A stretch of DNA of 38,832 bases from Haloarculaceae archaeon (GCA_007122455.1 SKTU01000107.1:1-38832); one strand, 5' to 3'. Positions 1 through 8,582 are shown, numbered from the stretch's first letter. Made by a program: numbers and translations. Notes: generated by a model not told the origin, from the letters alone.

Positions 1-795
1 CGGGAACGGGAACGGGAACGGGGAACCAGCGAAGCGCTCGCACTCCGAAACGTCAGTCACGGATTCGATGACACCGACGTGCTCGATGGTGTGACGTTTG
101 CGGTCGAACGGGGCGAGGCCGTGGCGGTCATCGGCCCCTCCGGGACGGGAAAGACGACACTCCTTCGACTCCTATCTCTCTTTTACCGCCCGGAGGCTGG
201 AACGGTCGAGATGGATGGAACGGACGTGTGGACGCTGTCGGAGCGCGAACGGCTCGACGTTCGTCGACGGATCGGGATGGTGTTTCAAGAGGCAAATCTC
301 TTCGATGCGACCGTCCGTCGGAACGTAAGTTACGGACAACACATCCGGCGAAGCTGGCGTGATCGGCTCAACCACTGGCTCTCTCGGCTCGGTGGTGGAG
401 ACACGAGCGAGGCGGTTGCTGAAGCACTGGACGTAGTCGGGCTCTCGGATGCGGAGACACAGCCAGCACGTTCACTATCAGGCGGTGAAGCACAGCGGGT
501 GGCGTTCGCTCGTGCGATCGCCTACGACCCCGATTTTCTGTTTCTAGACGAACCCACGTCCGACCTCGATCCCCGAAACACTGCCGTGCTCGAGGACGCG
601 ATCGATACGGCACGATCACGTGGGATCGGCGTCGCCATCGCCACACACGACATGCATCAAGCAGAGCGTGTTGCCGACCGCGTGGCAGTGATGCTCGAGG
701 GACGGCTTATCGAATTCGGTCCGACCGAACGTGTGTTTACGAATCCTAAAGATCCCCGAGCACGGAAGTTCATCGACGGTGAACTCGTCTACTGA
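1..795 (+). CDS. Tungstate-type ABC transporter ATP-binding protein (5' end outside window)
   Basis: This is the ATPase of an oxyanion importer and most likely works with a TupB-type permease upstream of the window and the TupA-like protein encoded at 1644-2555. The frame is open from base 1. It begins with Arg-Glu repeats and then a normal ABC start (EALALRNVSHGF), so the GTG at 79 is not the real start. Walker A is GPSGTGKTT, the Q-loop is VFQEANLF, the signature is LSGGEAQRVAF, Walker B is FLFLDEPTSDLD and the switch His is in ATHD. Its ATPase core is complete, and it ends without a TOBE extension, as in small phosphate or tungstate ATPases. The regulator gene follows 53 bases later on the same strand. 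A phosphate or molybdate transporter is the main alternative; the TupA-like neighbour favours tungstate. Confidence 0.85.
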   Translation, partial: RERERERGTSEALALRNVSHGFDDTDVLDGVTFAVERGEAVAVIGPSGTGKTTLLRLLSLFYRPEAGTVEMDGTDVWTLSERERLDVRRRIGMVFQEANLFDATVRRNVSYGQHIRRSWRDRLNHWLSRLGGGDTSEAVAEALDVVGLSDAETQPARSLSGGEAQRVAFARAIAYDPDFLFLDEPTSDLDPRNTAVLEDAIDTARSRGIGVAIATHDMHQAERVADRVAVMLEGRLIEFGPTERVFTNPKDPRARKFIDGELVY

Positions 796-848
796 ATCAG
801 AACAGAACACGGACAAGATTCTAAACTCGAACCGAGAGATGTTTGATA

Positions 849-1544
849 ATGAATGAAACAAGTGGACAGGGGCGGGCGACCCTCGTGCGAGACGGGGTAG
901 AACTTGGTGAGCGAGACGTTACGTTACTCCGGGCGATTGACGACACCGGCTCGGTAGCGAAGGCGTCGACGAATCTCGGTCGGTCACGTGCCCGTGATCT
1001 CTCTCGAATCGAAGCACTCGAAGCAGTGTTTGGTGACCTCGTAGAACGGTACCGTGGCGGAAGCGGCGGGGGCGGGAGCAAATTAACTGACAACGCGACA
1101 CGACTACTGAACCAGTACGAACGGCTTCAGGTAGCGCTCTCTGCGACTGCGCAGGTTCCCGAAACTGTGCTCGAAGGGACGGTCTCAGCTATCTCGGGTG
1201 AACTGGCGGACGTTACGACTAGCGTCGGTACCGTACGTGGTCTGCACGATGGTGTAACCTGTGGTGCCCTCGTGCAGGTTCGCATTGAGGGTGACTCTCT
1301 CACCGTTCTCGATCCAGCAGCTGCTCCAGACCCCGATTCAACGAGCGCGAGAAACCACTTGTCCGGAACAGTTACTGAGATAGAGCAAGGCGAAACGGTG
1401 TTTACTGCGAGTATCGACGTCGACGGTGCTGTATTTCGAGTCCTGGTGACAGAAGAGAGTGTAGATCAACTCGAATTAGTTTCGGGACGTGAGATCGTGC
1501 TCACGTGGAAGGCGACAGCGACACGGCTTGCTCACGAAGCCTGA
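849..1544 (+). CDS. ModE-like transcriptional regulator (HTH plus TOBE domains)
   Basis: This is a predicted molybdate/tungstate-responsive DNA-binding regulator. The N-terminal 80 or so residues look like the LysR/ModE winged helix (TLLRAIDDTGSVAKAS followed by GRSRARDLSRIEALE). After about residue 100 come two TOBE-like oxyanion-binding repeats (LEGTVSAI and LSGTVTEIEQGE), which is the ModE layout. A Gly/Ser-rich loop (GGSGGGGS) sits where the ModE wing would be. ATG 849 is preferred to the TTG at 843. It follows the ABC ATPase gene closely and is probably co-transcribed with it. It converges on the tupA-like gene. Targets are inferred to be the transporter and possibly the molybdoenzyme operon. 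Confidence 0.8.
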   Translation: MNETSGQGRATLVRDGVELGERDVTLLRAIDDTGSVAKASTNLGRSRARDLSRIEALEAVFGDLVERYRGGSGGGGSKLTDNATRLLNQYERLQVALSATAQVPETVLEGTVSAISGELADVTTSVGTVRGLHDGVTCGALVQVRIEGDSLTVLDPAAAPDPDSTSARNHLSGTVTEIEQGETVFTASIDVDGAVFRVLVTEESVDQLELVSGREIVLTWKATATRLAHEA

Positions 1545-1643
1545 GGACGTTTCAAAACGATGGCTCTATGAGCTCTCCTTCTTGAGACGTCTGCGTTCGT
1601 GGAACTACTGACTACTACACCCAAGAGGGTTTCTTGAGATGCT

Positions 1644-2555
1644 TCAGTTATCCTCGGGAATGTACTGCTCAAACTCTGGCTCGTCAGACAACCCATCGGA
1701 GTAGAACACCTGTTCTCCGTCGATCGTGTACTCTTCGATGATGGTTTGTCCCTCCGTCCCAGTCAAAAAACCCACATAAAGCATCGCCAGTTCGTACTTA
1801 ACTGCAGCGTGTATCGCGGGATTGACCACAATGATCCCGTAGGGGTTATCCAACATCGGGTCACCGTCCGTGATTGGCCCCTCGACGAGAAGGTCAAGAT
1901 CAACTCCGTCCCGCATGTCGATGAAGTTTCCTCGAACGGAAAGAAGGTACGCTCCTTGTTGACCTGCCTGAGCGAGTGTATTTCCCATCCCCTGGCCAGC
2001 TTCGAGATACCACTCTCCCCCTGGAGACGAGTTGCTTTGATCCCAAACTTCTAGTTCCCTGACGTGCGTCCCCGAGTTATCTCCCCTCGAAAGAAACGTG
2101 GCTTCGGTCTCGGAAATCCGGTCAAACGCTTCAGTTGCCGTCTCTACCTCATCAATACGGGCCGGGTCTTCGGGCGGACCGGCGATCACGAAATCACCGA
2201 AGGCGAAATTCCGTCGGTTGATGCCGTGTCCGGATCGAATGAAATCGTCTTCTAATGATCTGGCGTGGGCCATCACTGCGTCAACGTCACCCCGCTCACC
2301 TGCTGCGATTGTTTCACCGGTACCCCCCGAAACAGCGCGCACAGTCGTCTGATACTCCGATTCGAATGTGGTGTGCAATACATCGAGAAGGCCGGAATCG
2401 TACGTGCTGGTCGTTACGCCAACAGTTAGTTCACCAAGTTCAGCCGATTGATCAGACGATTGTGACCCGAGACAGCCCGCTCCTGCCGCTGCTGTTGCCG
2501 TCCCGACGCCTGTAAAGAACGCTCGCCGCGATACGTGGCGTCTATCGGTGACCAT
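1644..2555 (-). CDS. TupA-like tungstate-binding lipoprotein
   Basis: This is a predicted extracytoplasmic tungstate-binding protein feeding the ABC importer. The N-terminus carries a twin-arginine signal (SRRAFFTGVG) and a lipobox ending at Cys (AAAGAGCLG), so it is probably exported folded and lipid-anchored. The mature start (LTVGVTTSTYDSGLLDVL) and the phrases SGGTGETIAAG, DAVMAHARSLED and SRGDNSGTHVRE are typical of the TupA/WtpA-like binding proteins. ATG 2555 is chosen over GTG 2567 because a T-rich box (about 2577-2584) is centred 26 nt upstream of it, the leaderless spacing. The gene converges on the regulator, so binding protein and ATPase are separate transcription units. A broader molybdate/tungstate specificity is possible. 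Confidence 0.85.
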   Translation of the reverse strand: MVTDRRHVSRRAFFTGVGTATAAAGAGCLGSQSSDQSAELGELTVGVTTSTYDSGLLDVLHTTFESEYQTTVRAVSGGTGETIAAGERGDVDAVMAHARSLEDDFIRSGHGINRRNFAFGDFVIAGPPEDPARIDEVETATEAFDRISETEATFLSRGDNSGTHVRELEVWDQSNSSPGGEWYLEAGQGMGNTLAQAGQQGAYLLSVRGNFIDMRDGVDLDLLVEGPITDGDPMLDNPYGIIVVNPAIHAAVKYELAMLYVGFLTGTEGQTIIEEYTIDGEQVFYSDGLSDEPEFEQYIPEDN

Positions 2556-2572
2556 TGTGTAAACCACATTTC

Positions 2573-2586
2573 GTTTCTAAAAAAGG
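2573..2586 (-). promoter_or_regulatory. Probable TATA box of the tupA-like gene
   Basis: Read on the minus strand the segment is CCTTTTTTAGAAAC. The T-run is centred 26 nt before ATG 2555, which predicts a leaderless transcript. Confidence 0.55.
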
Positions 2587-2741
2587 GTAACGCAAACACA
2601 ACCGTTTGAATCCTCTGTTCGTAACGGCGATCCACTCGTCCGGAGAGAGTTCCTCACTCGAGGTATCTCGTTTCTGCAGTCGTTCTCGAAGAAATTCTTC
2701 TTTCGCGCTCGCGCCGGTTTGCTCGACATCTTCCCCGATCC

Positions 2742-3644
2742 CTACGAGGGGTCACCCCCGTCCCACGAAAGCTGATCGACGTCTTCGTCGTTCAACCCGC
2801 ATCCGCCGCAGCTACGTCCGGAATCGCCGAAGACGTCCTCGTTCCACTCGGTGACTTCGGGGTCGTCCGGAACCCAGGTCGGGTCGAGTTCCAGCCGTTC
2901 GATCTCGTACTCGACGAGGGCGGAGAGCAGATCGCTCAGCGCGGCGTAGAACCCGTCGTCGTGGGCGCTAACTTCCTCCGCGAACCGCCAGTACCACCGA
3001 CCGAGGTGATCCTCGAGGAATCTCCGCTGGGCATCGACCACGACCGCTACCCCTTCGACGTCACTCTCGAGTCGCAGGTACGCCTCTTGAAGGGAGAGGT
3101 GACTCGTGAACGACGTCAGGAAGCAAACGTGATCGCCGCGATCGTTCTTCCCCGGTGCGATCGAGAGATCGAACGCGTCGTAGAAACCGCGGATGTCCGC
3201 GAGCTGGCGTACGTTCGTCATCAGCGGCCCTGGCAGATACGTCAACTCGTACGGCGAGACGGTGATGCCCTCCTCGACGCCGAACAGCGACGCCCACCGA
3301 CCGCATAGCGCGTCGAACGCCTCGAGGTGCGTCCCGACTTCGGCAGCGACACCGCCGATCTCGGAATCGATGGTTCGCGCCGATTCGACCAGGTCGTCGG
3401 TGTAGGCTTCGGCAGCGAGCGCCGTCTGGAGTTCGTCGCCGGGACGGTCGAAGCCGAGTGCGAACGCGCCGTAGAGTCGACCTCGGTGATAGGCAGTCGC
3501 TACGTCCCCCGGGACGTCGGACGCCTCGTCGACGTCGAGTTCGTCTGTCGGCGAGTCGACCGCTGCATGGGAGGGGTCCCGGCTCGCGTCCGATCGACGG
3601 GCAGTGTCGCTCGGCGGCCCGCCGAGGATGGTGTTTTCGCTCAT
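2742..3644 (-). CDS. TorD/DmsD-like molybdoenzyme chaperone
   Basis: This is a predicted cytoplasmic chaperone of the redox-enzyme maturation family that would bind the alpha subunit while its cofactor is inserted. The alpha-helical body carries family-like motifs: VSPYELTYLPGP around residues 129-140 and NDRGDHVCF around 167-175. The first 50 residues are acidic and low in complexity. A CxxC (Cys279, Cys282) in SCGGCG near the C-terminus is an extra feature. It starts 2 nt after the stop of the beta-subunit gene and is last in the operon. ATG 3644 (MSENT) is chosen because the upstream extension would overlap the beta gene by about 150 nt. The family assignment is fairly secure; the client is inferred from the operon. 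Confidence 0.8.
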   Translation of the reverse strand: MSENTILGGPPSDTARRSDASRDPSHAAVDSPTDELDVDEASDVPGDVATAYHRGRLYGAFALGFDRPGDELQTALAAEAYTDDLVESARTIDSEIGGVAAEVGTHLEAFDALCGRWASLFGVEEGITVSPYELTYLPGPLMTNVRQLADIRGFYDAFDLSIAPGKNDRGDHVCFLTSFTSHLSLQEAYLRLESDVEGVAVVVDAQRRFLEDHLGRWYWRFAEEVSAHDDGFYAALSDLLSALVEYEIERLELDPTWVPDDPEVTEWNEDVFGDSGRSCGGCGLNDEDVDQLSWDGGDPS

Positions 3645-3646
3645 GG

Positions 3647-4849
3647 TCAGGTCACGTCCAGGCGGTAGACGTTCTCGTCCCCGTCGTACCGTTCGCGTTC
3701 GACCCGCGGCTCCGTGATCGGGACGCGGCCGACTTCGTCGCCCTCGTAGTAGCCGACCGCCTCGTCGCCGTCCAACTCGAACTCGGTGATCGACCACTCG
3801 GTACTGCCCATGAGGTTGAGCAATCCCTCCAGTTCGGGCTCCTCACCGTCCCGTATCGCTTGATAAGTGTCGATGGCGTCGGTGACTCCCGGGCCGAACA
3901 TCTGTTCGAGGTAGTCGATCGGAGCCGTGATCGGGGGAATGTAGTAGACGTTCGGTTCGAGTCCGAACTGCGGATACAGCGGCAACGCGATCTCCTTCTG
4001 GTGGACGAGAAAGTCCAGCGGGTTCGTGGGCTCTTCGGACGGGTCGGACGTATCGGCCTCGTCCGGGTGGTTGATGTATCCGTGTAGTCGGATCTTTCCG
4101 AGGCAGTTCTCGAAGCACTGTGGTGCCTTCCCCTCCTCGGTCTTGGGATAACAACCGACACACTTCTGGGAGATGCCTTCCGCGTAGTTGAACTGCGCCT
4201 TCTTGTACGGACAGGTCTCGTTACAGACCAACCGAGCCTCACAGTTCTCCGGGTCGATCAGGACGACGCCGTCTTCCTCACGCTTGTAGATCGCCTGAAC
4301 CGGGCAGCCACCGGCGCACGCCGCGTACGTGCAATGGTTGCAGATGCGCGGCAAATAAAAGAACCAGATCGGGTGAGTGTCCTCGTCGAAATGCGTGTCC
4401 GGCTCCATCTCCTCCCCGGCACTCTCGTCTTCACCGAGGTTCGGGTAGCGCCAGTCGTCGGTTCCCGGCATGAATCCGGCGACGTCACCGCCGATACCGC
4501 GCTCGGTGGGGTGGTTCTCCGGATCGTCCCAGTCGGTTCCGCCGGCCTCGAAGATCGTCTCGCCCTCGTAGGTACCGTCGTCGTCCCACTCCATCGAGTC
4601 CATCTCCTCGAGCAGGCGCTTGTCCCACCCGACCGGATGGGAGCCATAGGGTTTCGTTTCGACGTTGTTCCAGAACATGTGCTCCTGGCCCTCTTCGTGG
4701 GTCCACGTCGTCTTGCAGGCCAGCGTACACGTCTGGCACTCGATACACTTGTTCAGATCGAACATGGCTCCCCACTGCCGCTCGGGGCGAGCCTCTTCGT
4801 ACGGGAACTCGACCTCACGGCCGAGCTGCCAGTTTTCTACCTGGGGCAT
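3647..4849 (-). CDS. Type II DMSO-reductase-family iron-sulfur beta subunit (NarH/DdhB-like)
   Basis: This is the electron-transfer subunit that would carry several Fe-S clusters next to the catalytic subunit. Cys motifs follow the NarH/DdhB/EbdB pattern: Cys35, 38, 41, 45; Cys170, 173, 178, 182; Cys203, 209, 213; and Cys230, 233, 245, 249. In NarH the third group reads CxxW, with Trp supplying the [3Fe-4S] environment; here that position is Arg206 (CEARLVC). At 400 residues it is much longer than DmsB. An acidic insert lies at about residues 80-160. It has no signal peptide and would be exported bound to the alpha subunit. It begins 2 nt after the alpha stop and ends 2 nt before the chaperone gene, a tight operon. 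Confidence 0.9.
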   Translation of the reverse strand: MPQVENWQLGREVEFPYEEARPERQWGAMFDLNKCIECQTCTLACKTTWTHEEGQEHMFWNNVETKPYGSHPVGWDKRLLEEMDSMEWDDDGTYEGETIFEAGGTDWDDPENHPTERGIGGDVAGFMPGTDDWRYPNLGEDESAGEEMEPDTHFDEDTHPIWFFYLPRICNHCTYAACAGGCPVQAIYKREEDGVVLIDPENCEARLVCNETCPYKKAQFNYAEGISQKCVGCYPKTEEGKAPQCFENCLGKIRLHGYINHPDEADTSDPSEEPTNPLDFLVHQKEIALPLYPQFGLEPNVYYIPPITAPIDYLEQMFGPGVTDAIDTYQAIRDGEEPELEGLLNLMGSTEWSITEFELDGDEAVGYYEGDEVGRVPITEPRVERERYDGDENVYRLDVT

Positions 4850-4851
4850 GA

Positions 4852-7800
4852 TCAGTCACCTCCTCTCGTCACGAACTCACCACGGAGATACGCCTCCATG
4901 GCGTCGTCCTCGTAGCCGGGGCGGAGTCCCAACTCGGCGGGGCGCCAGATCCCGTCCCCGTCCTCGCCGCCGTCTTCGGCCTTCTCGATTTTCACGAACG
5001 CCTCCTTCGGCGCGCCGTTGGCGCAGTGGATGTCCGGGGCGAATCCGACGTCGACGTTCTGGCCGCCGTACTCCTTTCGGGCCATGTCGTCGGTGAGAAG
5101 CGTCGGGCGGAACCAGGTCCGCGTGGCGCTCTGGTGACCGCCGTAGCGGTACAGCGCCTGGTAGTCGGTCTGCTCGTTCTTCGCCAGCCCGTCGTCACGC
5201 TCCTCGTGGGCCTCAACCGTCCCATGGGAGGCCTCGTTGAGGTTGAACCAGCTGCGGGTGACGCCCCGCGGCACCGCCGGCTGGAACCGCACGCGCATCA
5301 TCGCCCGGGCGACCTTGTAATCGTCCTCGTCCTCGTCCCAGCCGCGATACGGGCGGTCCTCGGGGTCGGCGTCGACGTAGACGTAGTCGCCGTCCTCCAG
5401 ACCCTCCTCTCGGGCGTCGGCGGGGTTCATTTCGATGTAGCCCTCGCCGACGTAGGGCTTGCGCTCGTCCTCGCGCTCCATGTCGCCGAAGGGACCCCAC
5501 CAGACAGCCACGTTCGGCAGCGCGTTCGCGAACGTGTGCGCGCCGTGACGGTATTTCGGCGTCATGTAGGAGTAGTCGTACCCCTCGTTGAGCGCCTTCA
5601 ACGGGTGCTCGGTATCGGTCAGCTCGTCGGGGGTGTACACCGCGTTGCGGACCTGCCGGGCGATACCGTCGCGGGCGCTCTCGTCGGCATCCCAGCCGCG
5701 GTCTTCGGGGGTCTCCGGATCGATGACCGGGTGATCGCCCCCGGAGACGATGGCGTTCGGCTCGTAGAACGTCCCGTCCATCGGCTCGCGGTGCAACGGG
5801 ATGTTCTCGCCGGCCTGCGTGAACAGCTCCTCCTCGCGGAAGAATTCGAGCCGTCCCGTCTTCGTGTACCACGGGGCGTCCTCGTGGGTCTGGCGACTCC
5901 CAATGAACTTGGGGTAGGTGCCGGTCATGATGAGCCGCGGGATGCCGTCCTCGGCCTTCTCGATCAGCTCGTCGATGTCGTACCCCTTCACGGTGTTCGA
6001 CCGGTCGATGACCCGCTGGAGGTACGGTTTCGCTCGGTACTCGTCCTCGTCGATGAACGCCCAGTAGTCCTCGAAGCGGTCGTCCTCGAGCTTCTCGCCG
6101 AGCTTCTCGGCGACACCTCGGTAGATCTGGGCGTCGTTGCGAGTGTTGTAGATACGCTCGTCCAACCCCGTTTCGGGCATCGCCATCACGAACGGGTTCG
6201 TCACCGACGCCGTGATGTCGTGGACGTGGTACTCCGCCCACGAGTCCGCCGGGAAGACGATGTCGGAGTACTCACACGTCTTCGTGAACCACCATTCGTT
6301 GGTGAACAGCGCCTCGATGCGCCCGTTTCGCAGCATGTTCTCGATGATGTCGAACGAGCCCTTGGCGTTGCCAAGGATGGAGTTCGATCCGGCGGTCCAG
6401 AGGAACTTCGTGGGCGTGAACACGTGGGAATCACCCATGAAGTACTCCCCGTCGATCTTCAGCGGGCGGTCGCCGTGGGAGTACCAGTGGGCCGACTGCA
6501 TCGTGTAGCGCTGGTCGGTTCGCGCGGGCGCATCCGGATCGAGTTCGGGGTCGAAGGGATCCTCGGAGGTCCACTGGCCGTTCCCGTTGAAGTACGCTCC
6601 GCGGTAGTTCCCGGCGTAGCTGCCGATGTTGCCGCCGAAGTTCCCGATGTTGCTCGTCAGCGAACACAGCAGGAACGCGGTTCGGTCCTTCTGGTCCTGG
6701 TTGGTGTAGTGGTTCGGACCCATGCCCGTCATGAGCAGGGTCTTGCCCTGGCCCTCGGCCATGTCGTAGGCCAGGTTCTCGACGGCCTCGGGCTCGGTAC
6801 CGGTGACTTCGGCGACCGCCTCGACGTCCCACGTCTCGAGGAGATGATCCCTGATGAGGCCGAACACGGTACGGACCTCGACGGTCTCGCCGTCGACCGT
6901 CTCGACCTCGAAGGAACCTTCCAGCGACGCGGTCGCCTCGAAGTCATCGCCGACCTCGTCGCGGCTGACAGGGACGAACTCGTCGGCGTCGGCGTCGTGG
7001 ACGACGAAGTCGCCCCAGCCCTCCCGAAGGTCTTCGGTGAGGACGTTCTCCCAGACGTCGGTCCGGCCGGCCGCCAGCCGCTCTTCGTCGTCGTCGACGA
7101 CTATCGTCTTCTCGAGGTCGGCGTTCTCGTATTCCTCGAAGAGTTCGTGGGCACGGAGGAACCGCTTGTCGTCCATCCGGACGAGGATGGGGAGGTCCGT
7201 CTGCTCGCGAACGAAACTCTCGTCGTAGAGCCCCTCCTCGACGATGATCTTCGCCGCGCCGAGGAACAGCGCCGAGTCCGTGCCGGGGCGGACCGTAATG
7301 AGCTCGTCGCACTTCGAGGCCGTGGCGTTGTAATCCGTGAAGATGCCGGTCACCTTCGACCCTTTCATCCTGGCCTCGGTCAGCCAGTGGGAGTCGGCCA
7401 TCTTCGTACAGATCCAGTTCATCCCGGCGATGACGATGTTGTCGGCATACTCGACGTTCGCCAGGTCGAAGTCGATGGTCTGCTGGCCGGTGACCATCGT
7501 GTGTCCCGGCGGGAGGTCGGTGTGCCACGAGTAGTTGTCGAGGCCGACGCCACCGACGGCCTCGCCCTCGTCGACGTCGCGAACGTGCTGATCGACCAGT
7601 GCCATCTGGTTGGCGACGCGGTAGAGTCCGAACAGCCGGATCATGCCGAGCAGCGGCATGCCGCCGCGGAACTTCATCGCCTGGATGCCGGCGCCGCCGG
7701 TCTCCTCGACCACGCGCTCGTCATAGCCCTGCTCGAGGAGCATCTGTTGACCCTCCTCGCCGCTGTAGTGGTCGGCGATCTCGAGGATGGCCTCCGCCGC

Positions 7801-8388
7801 GAGATCGTAGGCCTCCTCGAAGGCGACCTCTTCCCAGTCGTCCTCGCCGCGGTTGGCGTACGCTTCGGGCATCGAGCCGTCGTCCTCGCGAGGGAAGCCG
7901 TCCTCGACCCACTGTTTGAAGCCCGAACGGACCATCGGCGACTTCACCCGCATATCCCCGTAGAATCGTTCGATCATGGCCAGACCCTTCTGGCAGACGC
8001 GCGGATCCCATCGATCCGAGGCCTGATTCCCGTAGAGATCCGTCGCTTCCCCGTAGTTCATCGACGGTCCGAGCCTCGTGATCGTGCCGTTCTTGACGCT
8101 CGCCTCGAGGTAGCAGTTGTGGGTGTCGTTCGGCGTACACGTCAGCATGAACCGGTCGTCGACGTCCCAGATATCTCGGTATAGCTCCTCCCACTCTCTG
8201 TTCGGATACCGTTCGAACGGGTTGAAGACGTCCGGATCCGGCTCCGCCGTCGGCGTTGTCTCTTCGCCCTGGTAGCCGAACGAACAGCCGGCCAAAAGCG
8301 TCGAACCGGCTCCGGTCGCCGCAGCGACGACGTCTCGGCGTGTGACCTCCCGCTGGGCGACTCGGTCGCTCAGTCCATCGTCGCTCAT
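4852..8388 (-). CDS. Type II DMSO-reductase-family molybdopterin catalytic subunit
   Basis: This is a large (1178 aa) Mo/W-bis-MGD oxidoreductase, predicted to be exported by Tat. TRRDVVAAATG plus the lipobox-like LLAGC (Cys35) suggests a lipid anchor. The NarG-type Asp metal ligand is visible in HTDLPPGHT (Asp291), placing it in the type II group with nitrate reductase NarG, dimethylsulfide and ethylbenzene dehydrogenases and related hydroxylases. The N-terminal cluster site is Cys84-x3-Asp88-x3-Cys92 with Cys132 later, where E. coli NarG has His-x3-Cys-x3-Cys and Cys. The substrate cannot be read from sequence. NarG-like nitrate reduction is unlikely given the divergent N-terminus; hydroxylation of a hydrocarbon or reduction of an oxyanion or sulfoxide are all possible. 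No heme-b gamma subunit or NarI/NrfD gene is adjacent. Confidence 0.9.
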   Translation of the reverse strand: MSDDGLSDRVAQREVTRRDVVAAATGAGSTLLAGCSFGYQGEETTPTAEPDPDVFNPFERYPNREWEELYRDIWDVDDRFMLTCTPNDTHNCYLEASVKNGTITRLGPSMNYGEATDLYGNQASDRWDPRVCQKGLAMIERFYGDMRVKSPMVRSGFKQWVEDGFPREDDGSMPEAYANRGEDDWEEVAFEEAYDLAAEAILEIADHYSGEEGQQMLLEQGYDERVVEETGGAGIQAMKFRGGMPLLGMIRLFGLYRVANQMALVDQHVRDVDEGEAVGGVGLDNYSWHTDLPPGHTMVTGQQTIDFDLANVEYADNIVIAGMNWICTKMADSHWLTEARMKGSKVTGIFTDYNATASKCDELITVRPGTDSALFLGAAKIIVEEGLYDESFVREQTDLPILVRMDDKRFLRAHELFEEYENADLEKTIVVDDDEERLAAGRTDVWENVLTEDLREGWGDFVVHDADADEFVPVSRDEVGDDFEATASLEGSFEVETVDGETVEVRTVFGLIRDHLLETWDVEAVAEVTGTEPEAVENLAYDMAEGQGKTLLMTGMGPNHYTNQDQKDRTAFLLCSLTSNIGNFGGNIGSYAGNYRGAYFNGNGQWTSEDPFDPELDPDAPARTDQRYTMQSAHWYSHGDRPLKIDGEYFMGDSHVFTPTKFLWTAGSNSILGNAKGSFDIIENMLRNGRIEALFTNEWWFTKTCEYSDIVFPADSWAEYHVHDITASVTNPFVMAMPETGLDERIYNTRNDAQIYRGVAEKLGEKLEDDRFEDYWAFIDEDEYRAKPYLQRVIDRSNTVKGYDIDELIEKAEDGIPRLIMTGTYPKFIGSRQTHEDAPWYTKTGRLEFFREEELFTQAGENIPLHREPMDGTFYEPNAIVSGGDHPVIDPETPEDRGWDADESARDGIARQVRNAVYTPDELTDTEHPLKALNEGYDYSYMTPKYRHGAHTFANALPNVAVWWGPFGDMEREDERKPYVGEGYIEMNPADAREEGLEDGDYVYVDADPEDRPYRGWDEDEDDYKVARAMMRVRFQPAVPRGVTRSWFNLNEASHGTVEAHEERDDGLAKNEQTDYQALYRYGGHQSATRTWFRPTLLTDDMARKEYGGQNVDVGFAPDIHCANGAPKEAFVKIEKAEDGGEDGDGIWRPAELGLRPGYEDDAMEAYLRGEFVTRGGD

Positions 8389-8498
8389 ACTGTCACCCCC
8401 GGAACGAGGTCGGCCTGTGCGGTCGAAGTGTCGGTGTCACCGTGGAAGCGTCGTCGAACGACGATCCCTCGGAGTTCACCCGTGCGTTCGATACTCAT
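8385..8498 (-). CDS. Possible 37-aa ORF coupled to the molybdoenzyme alpha gene
   Basis: ATG 8498 opens a 37-codon frame (MSIERTGELRGIVVRRRF...) whose TGA overlaps the alpha-subunit ATG as ATGA, the usual arrangement for translational coupling. I see no Shine-Dalgarno sequence or clear TATA box immediately upstream and do not recognise the peptide. It has no Cys, membrane segment or signal. It may be a leader ORF that sets alpha translation, or chance. Confidence 0.3.
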   Translation of the reverse strand: MSIERTGELRGIVVRRRFHGDTDTSTAQADLVPGVTV

Positions 8499-8570
8499 GG
8501 GTTACAGTAGCACTGTTGATGGTCGATCGTAGAACTCCTATCGAGGATTCCCAATCGGCAGGAACTGAAT

Positions 8571-8582
8571 CGAACATGTTCG
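8571..8582. promoter_or_regulatory. 12-bp palindrome upstream of the molybdoenzyme operon (candidate operator)
   Basis: CGAACATGTTCG is a perfect palindrome lying 73-84 nt upstream of the small ORF at 8498, within the 200-nt gap after the Mrp gene. The rest of the gap shows no clear gene. A weak T-rich box (about 8588-8598, minus strand) lies just upstream, which would place the palindrome near a start site. It is a candidate site only; the binding protein is unknown. Confidence 0.3.

Noticed and set aside
5026-8184. 1052-aa open frame antisense to the molybdoenzyme alpha gene
   Set aside because: It is a GC-bias shadow: Val/Leu/Arg-rich without family motifs, while the opposite strand encodes a complete enzyme.
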